Of a stretch of 64,000 nucleotides of DNA, positions 8,981 through 17,956 are shown one piece after another (positions within the stretch are counted from its first letter, which is position 1; the number at the start of each line of letters is the position of its first letter). A model generated the notes under the pieces. It had not been told where the DNA came from. It did not search any database and was given only the letters and a program-made list of their open reading frames with translations. This DNA comes from Sphingomonas sp. JUb134 (GTDB taxonomy: Bacteria; Pseudomonadota; Alphaproteobacteria; Sphingomonadales; Sphingomonadaceae). Both the position numbers and the translations under genes were made by a program. Where the stretch lies: NCBI RefSeq assembly GCF_004341505.2, contig NZ_SLYP02000001.1, positions 2,628,501 through 2,692,500 on the forward strand, in the 5' to 3' direction.

Positions 8981-10506
8981 GCCGCCGCGAGCCCCCGCAT
9001 CAGGAACTCGACGGCGATCAGCGCGACAAAGGCGACGCCCAGCGCCGCGGTGGCCCCGGTGAACAGCTTCAGACGCCGCTGCCGCAGCTGCTGCTGCGTC
9101 TGCGTCAGCACCTCGCCGATCGAGCCGATCACCGGCAGGCCGCTCGCCCGCTCCAGCCGCGCGGCGGTGGAGAAGCCAGACCGCAGCTTGCCGAGCGCGA
9201 AGGCGCTGGCGACGCCACCGCCCAGCCCGACGATCAGCACCCCGAAGAGCAGCAGCGGCCGATTGGGGGAGGCAGGCACGCTCGACTGGCTGGGCGGATC
9301 GATCAGGCTGAACTTGACCGCATCCGTCTCGTTCTGGACCTGGCGGCGCAGGCGGACCTGCTCACGGTCCGCGAGCAGCTGGTCGTACTGCGTCTTCATG
9401 GCCGCGATGTCCTGATCGAGCTGGGCCTGCTGGGCGGCGGCTGCCGGATCGCGGGCCATGCGGGCCTGGACGCCGGCGAGCTGCGCCTCCAGCTGTCCCT
9501 TGCGCTGCGACAGCTCGGCCACGCGGGCGGCGCGTTCGGTGCGCATCGACTGGAGTTGAAAATAGAGCGGGTTCGTCTGAGCCGCCGATCCGCCGCTGCG
9601 CGTCACCGGCTCATTGCGGGCCGCGGCGCGTGCGGCGGCAAGCTGGCGGTTGAGCGCGATCATGTCCGGATGCTGGTCGGTCCAGCCGCGCCCGCGGCCT
9701 TCCGCCAGCTGGCCCTCGATCAACGCAACCCGCGCCCGGGCCGGGCCGGCCGCGACATTTCCCGCGTCGCCTGCGACCGTCGCCGCCGTGGCGGCAAGCT
9801 GGTTGTTTACCGCGGACAGGCTGGTGTTCGCCGCGGCAAGCTCGCCGTCGATCTGTGCGAGCTGTTCGCGTGCCTGGCTCATCCGCTCGTCGAGCGAGCC
9901 GGTGCCCGGCAGCAGGTTCAGGAACTGCGCCTGAAAGCCCTGCCGCTTCGCCTCTACCTGCGCGATCTGCTGCTGGCGGGCGCCCAGCTGCTGGTCGAGG
10001 AAGCGCAGCGACTGGCTGGTCGCATCGCGCCCGCTCGCCAGATTGTCCTCGACGAACAGGTCGATCATCTTTTGCACGACTTCCCGCGCCAGCCGGGGAT
10101 CGCCCAGTGTCGCCGAAATCTCGAACAGATTGTCCTGCTGCGCGACGATGCGGATCGCCTGTTGCAGCATCGCGATGCGATCGTTGACGTCGCGATCGCT
10201 CGCGATGGTTTTCGCCAGGCTGGTGCCGCGGACGACCTTTTCGAGGTTGTAGGCGGAGGCGAGCGTCTGGCGGACGCGCTCGATGTCCTCCGCCTGCTGG
10301 TCCTGAATGCCGCCCGTGGCGGTGCTGGTGGGCAGGATCGAACGCAGCTGGACCGACAGGCGCGCGGTGGAGGTGTAGCGATTGGGGATCTGCGACACGG
10401 CAAGCCAGCCGACCAGGCAGATCGCCCAGGCTACGCCCAGCGCCACCCAGCGGCGGAGCCACACCAAGTGCGCGGCGACCCGCAGTTCGTCGAAGAGACC
10501 CTCCAC
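8977..10506 (-). CDS. Polysaccharide chain-length determinant (Wzz-type), XrtA-associated
   Basis: This 509-residue inner-membrane protein has a transmembrane helix near residues 18-38 (WVALGVAWAICLVGWLAV), a long coiled-coil periplasmic region (Gln/Ala-rich, about residues 150-400) and a second helix near residues 425-450. That is the Wzz/GumC architecture. I chose the GTG at 10506 (VEGLFDEL) because an AAGGG Shine-Dalgarno lies 8-10 bases upstream. The in-frame ATG at 10548 lies inside the upstream gene and lacks a clear site. It acts with the adjacent tyrosine kinase to control polymer length and connects to the export lipoprotein. Confidence 0.88.
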   Translation of the reverse strand: MEGLFDELRVAAHLVWLRRWVALGVAWAICLVGWLAVSQIPNRYTSTARLSVQLRSILPTSTATGGIQDQQAEDIERVRQTLASAYNLEKVVRGTSLAKTIASDRDVNDRIAMLQQAIRIVAQQDNLFEISATLGDPRLAREVVQKMIDLFVEDNLASGRDATSQSLRFLDQQLGARQQQIAQVEAKRQGFQAQFLNLLPGTGSLDERMSQAREQLAQIDGELAAANTSLSAVNNQLAATAATVAGDAGNVAAGPARARVALIEGQLAEGRGRGWTDQHPDMIALNRQLAAARAAARNEPVTRSGGSAAQTNPLYFQLQSMRTERAARVAELSQRKGQLEAQLAGVQARMARDPAAAAQQAQLDQDIAAMKTQYDQLLADREQVRLRRQVQNETDAVKFSLIDPPSQSSVPASPNRPLLLFGVLIVGLGGGVASAFALGKLRSGFSTAARLERASGLPVIGSIGEVLTQTQQQLRQRRLKLFTGATAALGVAFVALIAVEFLMRGLAAA

Positions 10507-10516
10507 CAGCGGCCCT

Positions 10517-11155
10517 TTAGAACATGGTTTCCGGGATGATAATAACATCCCCCGGCGCCAGCCGCACGTTCGCGGAAGTGTCGCCGTCCTTCAGCAGGCT
10601 GGCGATGCGCAAACCATATTCCTGCTGCTTGCCGGTCGTCCGGTCATAGCGCACCAGCCGCGCGCGATTGCCGGCCGCGAACTCGTTCACGCCGCCAACC
10701 GCGATCATCGCGTCGAGCAGCGTCATGTTGGCGCGATACGGCAGCGATGCCGGCTTTTCGGTGGCACCGACGACGCGCACCTGCTGGCTGTAGGTGCCGG
10801 AGAAATTCTCCACGATCACCGACACCAGCGGGTCCTTGATATACTCGCCGAGCGCGAGCTTCATGTCCTGGGCGAGCATCGCCGGCGTCTTGCCAACGGC
10901 GGGCATGTCGCTGATCAGCGGCGTGGTGATGCGGCCATCGGGGCGGACCTGCACCTTTGCCGACAGCTCGGGGTTGCGCCACACGAAGACGTTGAGCTGG
11001 TCGAGCGGGCCGATGACGTAATCCTCGCCCGGCGTCTCCTGCGCGGTGACGAAGGGTGCGGCCGGCAGTTCGGGGCGGGTCGCGGCGCATCCGCCCAGCA
11101 GCATCGCTGCCGTGGCCATGATGCCGGCCGCCGCCGGGAAGCTGTGCACGCGCAT
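10517..11155 (-). CDS. Polysaccharide export lipoprotein (Wza-type), XrtA-associated
   Basis: A 212-residue protein with a lipobox MLLGGC (lipidated Cys23). A Poly_export domain follows (EDYVIGPLDQLNVFVWRNPEL, split here at residue 45 onward) and then a SLBB region (VRVVGATEKPASLPYRANM). It is the periplasmic/outer-membrane exit component for the polymer. It is the first gene of the minus-strand operon that continues to the left edge of the window. The ~190 bases upstream (11156-11348) separate it from the decarboxylase gene and must contain the operon promoter; a TATAGG box lies at about 11210-11216, but I found no well-spaced -35. Confidence 0.92.
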   Translation of the reverse strand: MRVHSFPAAAGIMATAAMLLGGCAATRPELPAAPFVTAQETPGEDYVIGPLDQLNVFVWRNPELSAKVQVRPDGRITTPLISDMPAVGKTPAMLAQDMKLALGEYIKDPLVSVIVENFSGTYSQQVRVVGATEKPASLPYRANMTLLDAMIAVGGVNEFAAGNRARLVRYDRTTGKQQEYGLRIASLLKDGDTSANVRLAPGDVIIIPETMF

Positions 11156-11348
11156 ATCGAACCCCTCGCTCCATCACCCGCCGCCCAAAGGGCGCAGGAT
11201 CGTTGCCGCCCTATACCCGGCCTGGTAAAGATAGGGTTAGGTGGAAACCGGCGGCTCCCCAGGGTCGGCGTGCCATATCGGGAAGTTTCCCGATGCCCGC
11301 CTGCCGCACTCCAGCCCCCCAGGCCGTTCGGAAGCGGCTCAACGGCCC

Positions 11349-12587
11349 TCAGGTCCGGCGGTTCCCCTGGACCACCAACTCGCGCGCCGCCGGGTGGCCG
11401 AGAAAGGCGGCGGGGCTGGCAGTCGCGCCATAGGCCCCGGCCAGGAAAATCGCGATGAGATCGCCTACGGCGACTTCGGGCAGAGCGACCTTGTCGGCGA
11501 GCCGGTCGAGCGGTGTACACAGGCAGCCCACGACGGAGGCGGTCTGGATCGCGGGCTCCGCCATGCGCCCGGCGGCGGCAAGCGGGTAGTTGCGGCGCAC
11601 GACCGTTCCGAAATTGCCGCTGGCGGCGAGCTGATGGTGCAGCCCGCCGTCGACGATCACGAACCGCTCGCCGCCGCTCTCCTTCACGTCGATGACGCGG
11701 GTGAGGTACACGCCCGCCTCCCCCACCAGCCATCGCCCGAGCTCGATCGCAAACGCGCTGTCGACCAACGTGGCGGGGCGCGCCGCCAGCGCTTCGCCGA
11801 GCGCGGCGCCGACCGCCGCAACGTCGACGGGCAGGTCGCCTGCGAAATAAGGGATACCGAAGCCGCCGCCCAGGTTGACCAGCGGAGGCGCCGCTCCGGC
11901 TGCGTCCGCCAGCCGGGCAGCGAGCGCCACGGTGGCGGCCTGGGTCTCGATGATCGCGGCGGTGTCGAGCGCCTGGGAGCCGGCAAAGATGTGGAAGCCG
12001 CGCCACGCTGCCCCGGAGGCAAGGATCGTGCGGACCAGCGCCGGCACGCGCGCGGCATCGACCCCGAAGGGAGACGCGCGCCCGCCCATCCGCATGCCCG
12101 AGCCGCGCAGCTCGAAGTCCGGGTTCACCCGCACGGCCAGCCGCGGGGGGATGCCGAGCCGCTCGCCGATGGCGATCGCGCGGGCGACCTCTCCCTCGGA
12201 CTCCGCGTTCAGGGTGGCGCCGACCTCAATCGCCGCCGCCAGTTCGTCGTCGCGCTTGCCGGGGCCGGCGAAGCTGATCTCGGCGGCAGGCTTCACCGCC
12301 AGCGCCTGCGCCAGTTCCCCGCCCGAGGCGACGTCGAGCCCGTCGACTAGCGGCGCGATGCCGGCGAGCAGTTCGGGATGCGGGTTCGCCTTGATCGCAT
12401 AGTGGATGCCGACCTCCGCCGGCAGCGCGCTTCGCAGCACGTCCACCCGCTCCGCGACAAAACCCAGGTCGTAGACGAACAGCGGCGTGTCACCCGCGCG
12501 GGCGACCAGCGCCTCGGCATCCTCGCCGCCGATCGCCAGCCGCTGCTGCCCGGCAAAGGCGGGCGGGATCGGACCGATCGGCTTCAT
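11349..12587 (-). CDS. PLP-dependent decarboxylase, exosortase A system-associated
   Basis: A 412-residue fold-type III (alanine racemase-like) decarboxylase of the diaminopimelate/ornithine decarboxylase family. The PLP lysine is Lys66 in YAIKANPHPE, and the glycine-rich phosphate site GGGFGIPYF and the C-terminal substrate motif VVGCLCTPLD are present. It probably decarboxylates an amino-acid-like group loaded on the neighbouring acyl carrier protein, giving an amine or acyl substituent for the exopolysaccharide; this is inferred from the XrtA-locus gene set. The ATG overlaps the ligase stop (ATGA). Confidence 0.9.
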   Translation of the reverse strand: MKPIGPIPPAFAGQQRLAIGGEDAEALVARAGDTPLFVYDLGFVAERVDVLRSALPAEVGIHYAIKANPHPELLAGIAPLVDGLDVASGGELAQALAVKPAAEISFAGPGKRDDELAAAIEVGATLNAESEGEVARAIAIGERLGIPPRLAVRVNPDFELRGSGMRMGGRASPFGVDAARVPALVRTILASGAAWRGFHIFAGSQALDTAAIIETQAATVALAARLADAAGAAPPLVNLGGGFGIPYFAGDLPVDVAAVGAALGEALAARPATLVDSAFAIELGRWLVGEAGVYLTRVIDVKESGGERFVIVDGGLHHQLAASGNFGTVVRRNYPLAAAGRMAEPAIQTASVVGCLCTPLDRLADKVALPEVAVGDLIAIFLAGAYGATASPAAFLGHPAARELVVQGNRRT

Positions 12588-14131
12588 TGCGGCGTCTCCT
12601 GGAACTCGGCGAGCACGGCGGCGCGCAAGCCGCTGCGGTCGAGCTTGCCATTGGCGTTGCGCGGCAGCGCATCGCGCCAGCGATAGTAGGCGGGCTGCTG
12701 AAAGGCGGGAAGCTCGCGGCGCAGGCGCTCGCGCAACGCTGCCTCTGCCGCCTCGACCGGGCCGTTGGCACGGGCCACGACCAGCACTGCCTGGCCGAGC
12801 CGCGGATCGGGCACGCCGAACGCCGCCGCTTCCGCCGCTTCCCCGCCCGCAAGCACCGCCTCCTCCACCTCGGTCGGGCTGATGCGGTTGCCGGCGCTCT
12901 TGATCATCTCGTCGTCGCGGCCGACGAAGCGGAGCAGGCCGTCCTGCCCCTCCACGACCGTGTCGCCGGACCAGACGGCGGTGCCGCCGTGCTCGGCGAA
13001 GGCAGGCGCGGGACGGAAGCGCTGCGCGGTCCGCTCCGCATCCTGCCAATAGCCCTGCGCCACCAGCGGGCCGGCGTGGACGAGTTCGCCCGGCTCACCC
13101 GGCTGCGCGCGGCTGCCGTCGGGGCGCACCACCAGCACCTCGGCAAAGGGAATGGCGCGGCCGATCGCGTCCGGTGCGCCGTCCACCAGCGCGGGATCGA
13201 GGAAGGTCGAGCGGAATGCCTCGGTCAGGCCGTACATCGGGTAGAGATCGGCCTGCGGAAACCGCTGGCGGAGCGCACGCACCATCGAAGTCGTCAGCGC
13301 GCCGCCCGAATTGGTGAGCCGGCGCAGCTGTGCCGCCGTTTCGGCCGGCCAGTTCGCCTCCAGCAGCTGCGTCCACAGCGGCGGCACGCCGGCCAGGCTG
13401 GTGATCCCCTCGCGCTCCACCGCCTTCACCACGTCTCGCGCGGTCAGATAGTCGAGCGGCACCACGCAACCGCCCGCCGCCCAGGTGGAGAAGAGCTGGT
13501 TCTGGCCATAGTCAAAGCTGAGCGGCAGCACCCCCAGTACGCGGTCGGCGGGCACGAGGCGGAGATAATGGGCGACCGAGATCGCGCCGAGCCACAGGTT
13601 CGCGTGGCTGAGCATCACGCCCTTGGGCCGCCCGGTGGAGCCGGAGGTATAGAGGATCGCGGCAAGCGCGTCCGTGTCGCCGCGCGACGGCGGTAACGCC
13701 CCCGCCGCATGGGCGAGCGCCTCCTCCTCCAGTGCGACCTCGCAACCCTCCGGGACGTCGCCCGCTTCCAGCAGCCCGGCACGCGTCGGCTGGGTCAACA
13801 GCAGCGCGGCGCCGCTGTCGGCGAGGATATGCGCCACCTGCGCCCGCTTGAGCACCGGGTTGATCGGCACGTGCACCAGCCCGGCGCGGACGGCGGCGAG
13901 CGGCATCAGGCAGGCCGCGCGCGACTTGGGCAACCAGCTGGCGACGCGACTGCCAGGCGCCAGCCCCCGCACGTGGAGCCAGTGCGCGAGGCGCCCCACC
14001 GCCGCCTCCAGCTCGGCGTAGGAGAGCGTGCCGTCCTTGCCGGCCAATGCAGGCGCCGTCGGGCTTCCCCGCAACGGCAGCGTGTCCAGGGGTTGGGGCA
14101 CAGGATCGAGTGGAACCATCGGCGAGCGCAT
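12584..14131 (-). CDS. Acyl-CoA/AMP-forming ligase, exosortase A system-associated
   Basis: An ANL-superfamily adenylating enzyme of about 515 residues. The AMP-binding P-loop is ILYTSGSTGRPKGV, the adenine motif is YPMYGLTEAF, and the C-terminal hinge and Lys motif are FVGRDDEMIKSAGNRISPTE and NANGKLDRS. It likely activates a carboxylic acid and loads it onto the acyl carrier protein encoded divergently at 14233. Three in-frame starts exist (14155, 14131, 14119) and none has a convincing Shine-Dalgarno; 14131 is a compromise. It is the first gene of a two-gene operon with the decarboxylase. Confidence 0.9.
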   Translation of the reverse strand: MRSPMVPLDPVPQPLDTLPLRGSPTAPALAGKDGTLSYAELEAAVGRLAHWLHVRGLAPGSRVASWLPKSRAACLMPLAAVRAGLVHVPINPVLKRAQVAHILADSGAALLLTQPTRAGLLEAGDVPEGCEVALEEEALAHAAGALPPSRGDTDALAAILYTSGSTGRPKGVMLSHANLWLGAISVAHYLRLVPADRVLGVLPLSFDYGQNQLFSTWAAGGCVVPLDYLTARDVVKAVEREGITSLAGVPPLWTQLLEANWPAETAAQLRRLTNSGGALTTSMVRALRQRFPQADLYPMYGLTEAFRSTFLDPALVDGAPDAIGRAIPFAEVLVVRPDGSRAQPGEPGELVHAGPLVAQGYWQDAERTAQRFRPAPAFAEHGGTAVWSGDTVVEGQDGLLRFVGRDDEMIKSAGNRISPTEVEEAVLAGGEAAEAAAFGVPDPRLGQAVLVVARANGPVEAAEAALRERLRRELPAFQQPAYYRWRDALPRNANGKLDRSGLRAAVLAEFQETPQ

Positions 14132-14218
14132 AGCCGATGCCATCGCCAAAGCCACGCCCGCATCACGCCCGCAGCTTGGCTTTCGGGCCTGCGACGACTA
14201 ACAGCGGGTCCAATCAGC

Positions 14219-14224
14219 AAGAGG
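14219..14224 (+). promoter_or_regulatory. Shine-Dalgarno deciding a TTG start
   Basis: The bases AAGAGG sit eight bases before a TTG at 14233. No ATG or GTG in this frame lies in the usual place downstream, and the first conserved residues of the acyl carrier protein follow the TTG directly, so the site fixes TTG as the start. Confidence 0.7.
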
Positions 14225-14232
14225 AAAATCCC

Positions 14233-14505
14233 TTGGTTCCGGAACAGGCGAACGAGATCGAGAACACCGTGCGGGCCGTGCTGCGGGACGTGCTGGGCCT
14301 GTCGGCCGAGCGGGTGGCGGCGTTCGACGCGGAAACGCCGCTGTTCGGCGCGCTGCCGGAGCTCGACTCCATAGCGGTCGCAGGCGTGCTCACCGAGATC
14401 GAGGACCGGCTGGGGATCCTGATCGAGGACGACGACATCGACGGCGATACGCTGGCGACCTTCGGCTCGCTGACCCGCTTCGCCATGGGCAAGGCGGTGC
14501 ATTGA
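14233..14505 (+). CDS. Acyl carrier protein, exosortase A locus
   Basis: A 90-residue acidic acyl carrier protein. Ser46 in PELDSIAVAG is the expected 4'-phosphopantetheine attachment site, set in the usual DS(I/L) motif with a helical bundle around it (ENTVRAVLRDVLG, EIEDRLGILIEDDDID). The start is TTG at 14233. It opens the plus-strand operon with the two hydrolases and is divergent from the ligase/decarboxylase operon, which together form a small acyl-activation module. Its stop overlaps the next gene's TTG start. Confidence 0.9.
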   Translation: MVPEQANEIENTVRAVLRDVLGLSAERVAAFDAETPLFGALPELDSIAVAGVLTEIEDRLGILIEDDDIDGDTLATFGSLTRFAMGKAVH

Positions 14506-15323
14506 TCGACCGCTACGACTGGCCCGGCGGCACGGAGGCGATGCTTCGCTTCGGTCCCGCCAGCGGGCCGGTCGTGGTGCTTGCCCTGCCGCCCTTCGAG
14601 GAGGCGAACCGCACCCGCACGCTGATGGTGTCGGTGCTGCGCCAGCTGGCCGATGTGGGCATCGGCGGCGTGCTCCCGGACCTGCCGGGTCAGGACGAGA
14701 GCCTGGTTGCGACCGAAGACGCCACGCTGGCGGACTGGCGCGCCGCGTTTGCCGCATGCGTCGCGACGCTGCCCCAGCCTCGGTTCACCGCGAGCATCCG
14801 CGCCGGTGCACTGGTCGACGGCGAAGCGGACGTTCAGGCGCGCTGGTCGCTGTCGCCGCAGACCGGTGCCGAGCTGTTGCGCGAGCTGAACCGCACCGCG
14901 CGTTCGGCCGGGACGCCGGACGGCGTGAGGCCGTTGGGAATGACGCAGGGCACCTCAGGATACAACCGTATCCCTGCGCAGGCAGGGATCCAGGGCCAAG
15001 CAGAACAACGGCTTGCGGAGCAGAGAAACCCTGGGCTCCTGCCTGCGCAGGAGCACGGCGACGGGGTGCGCGAGGGTGCCGCAGGAGCCGCGATCGAGAT
15101 CGCGGGCAACCGGATCGGCCTTCGCCTGCTTGATGCGCTCGCCGGGGCGGACATCGGCACGCCGGACAGGATCGTCCGGCTGGAGAGCGATGCCCGCGCG
15201 GCCGACCGCCGCCTCCCCTATCCGCCGCCCTGGCGGCGCGCCGAGCCGGACGCGGATCCCGCGGTCGCCCAGGCACTTGCCGCCGACATTACCGACTGGG
15301 TGCGAACGTGGCGCGCCGCCTGA
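14502..15323 (+). CDS. Exosortase A system-associated hydrolase 2-like, with repeat insertion
   Basis: A 273-residue alpha/beta-hydrolase-fold protein. The N-terminal half (VVVLALPPFEEANRTRTLMV; DLPGQDESLVATEDATLADW) matches the hydrolase 2 family of XrtA loci. At the nucleophile elbow position the sequence reads ASIRAGALV, so no serine is visible and a classical esterase mechanism is doubtful. About 50 residues (roughly 143-198) are encoded by an inserted palindromic repeat that keeps the frame open. The start is TTG overlapping the acyl carrier protein stop (TTGA). The next gene begins 16 bases before this one ends. Confidence 0.75.
   Translation: MIDRYDWPGGTEAMLRFGPASGPVVVLALPPFEEANRTRTLMVSVLRQLADVGIGGVLPDLPGQDESLVATEDATLADWRAAFAACVATLPQPRFTASIRAGALVDGEADVQARWSLSPQTGAELLRELNRTARSAGTPDGVRPLGMTQGTSGYNRIPAQAGIQGQAEQRLAEQRNPGLLPAQEHGDGVREGAAGAAIEIAGNRIGLRLLDALAGADIGTPDRIVRLESDARAADRRLPYPPPWRRAEPDADPAVAQALAADITDWVRTWRAA
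14968..15056. repeat. Palindromic (REP/MITE-like) element inserted in a gene
   Basis: Two 28-base arms, 14968-14995 and 15029-15056, are imperfect inverted copies of each other. Each arm contains its own hairpin: TCCCTGC-GCAG-GCAGGGA at 14971-14988 and GCTCCTGC-CTGC-GCAGGAGC at 15035-15054. The element lies inside the hydrolase 2-like gene without breaking the frame; flanking bases from about 14926 to 15085 also look non-native. Such Pro/Ala/Gly-coding palindromes (here IPAQAGIQ) resemble dispersed repeats of sphingomonad genomes, from general knowledge. Confidence 0.75.
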
Positions 15324-16102
15324 TCGAGTTCCCCTGCGCTGGCGAGCGGCTTGCCGGGACGCTGGACGCGGCGCCGGGCAGCACCGGACTGCTCGTCGTC
15401 TCGGGCGGCAACGAGCTGCGGATCGGCGCGCATCGGGGCATGGCCCTGCTCGCGCAGCGGATTGCGGCCGGCGGGTGGCCCGTGTTCCGCTACGACCGGC
15501 GCGGCATCGGCGATTCGACGGGCGAGAACCGCGGCTTTGCCGACAGCGGTGCGGACCTCGTCGCCGCCGCCGCGGCGTTTCGCGCGGAGGCACCCGGCGT
15601 CTCCCGCATCCTGGGCTTCGGCAACTGCGATGCCGCGACGGCGCTGGCCCTGTTCCATCAAGCGGCGGGTATCGACGCGCTGCTCCTCGCCAATCCGTGG
15701 CTGGTCGAAAACGAGGGCGACACGCCCCCACCCGCCGCAATCCGCGCGCGCTATGCCGAGCGGCTGCGGGACCCGAGTCAGTGGCTCCGGCTGCTGCGCG
15801 GGCAGGTCGATTTGGGCAAGCTGGCACGTGGCGTGCGCGCGCTCGCGCGCCCGCGGTCGCGCGGACTTGCCGACCAGGTCGCCGCCAGCCTCGCCAAGAG
15901 CGAGGTCCCGGTCACGCTCCTGCTTGCCCGACGCGACAACACGGCGATCGCCTGCGCCGACGCATGGCGCGGTCGCGCGTTCGACGCCGTGCGGGGCCGC
16001 ATCCCCGTGCGGGAACACGACACCGCCAGCCACAGCTTTGCCCGCGCCCCTGACGCGGAATGGCTGCACGCGCGGGTGCGAGAGGCGCTGGCAGGCCTGT
16101 AG
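15308..16102 (+). CDS. Exosortase A system-associated hydrolase 1
   Basis: A 264-residue alpha/beta hydrolase whose VVSGGNELRIGAHRG segment (residues 31-44) is diagnostic of the hydrolase 1 family in XrtA loci. The nucleophile elbow reads GFGNCDAAT, which puts Cys107 where most relatives of the fold have Ser. The acid/base region RYDRRGIGDSTG follows strand 4, and a His occurs in ASHSFAR near the C-terminus. It probably acts as a thioesterase or acyltransferase on the carrier-protein-bound intermediate. The start is GTG at 15308, overlapping the upstream gene by 16 bases. Confidence 0.88.
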   Translation: MARRLIEFPCAGERLAGTLDAAPGSTGLLVVSGGNELRIGAHRGMALLAQRIAAGGWPVFRYDRRGIGDSTGENRGFADSGADLVAAAAAFRAEAPGVSRILGFGNCDAATALALFHQAAGIDALLLANPWLVENEGDTPPPAAIRARYAERLRDPSQWLRLLRGQVDLGKLARGVRALARPRSRGLADQVAASLAKSEVPVTLLLARRDNTAIACADAWRGRAFDAVRGRIPVREHDTASHSFARAPDAEWLHARVREALAGL

Positions 16103-16120
16103 CCTGCCCGCGCCCGCCGC

Positions 16121-17850
<1,730 letters not shown>

Positions 17851-17956
17851 CCTCCCGCTTCGGCGGAGCCGGCGCACCGGCCGCCGCAAGCCGCGTGCCT
17901 CGCTCGGCCGCGCCGCCGAGAGGGAACGTCGTTTCCGTTGAACGAGTTTGCCCTTC

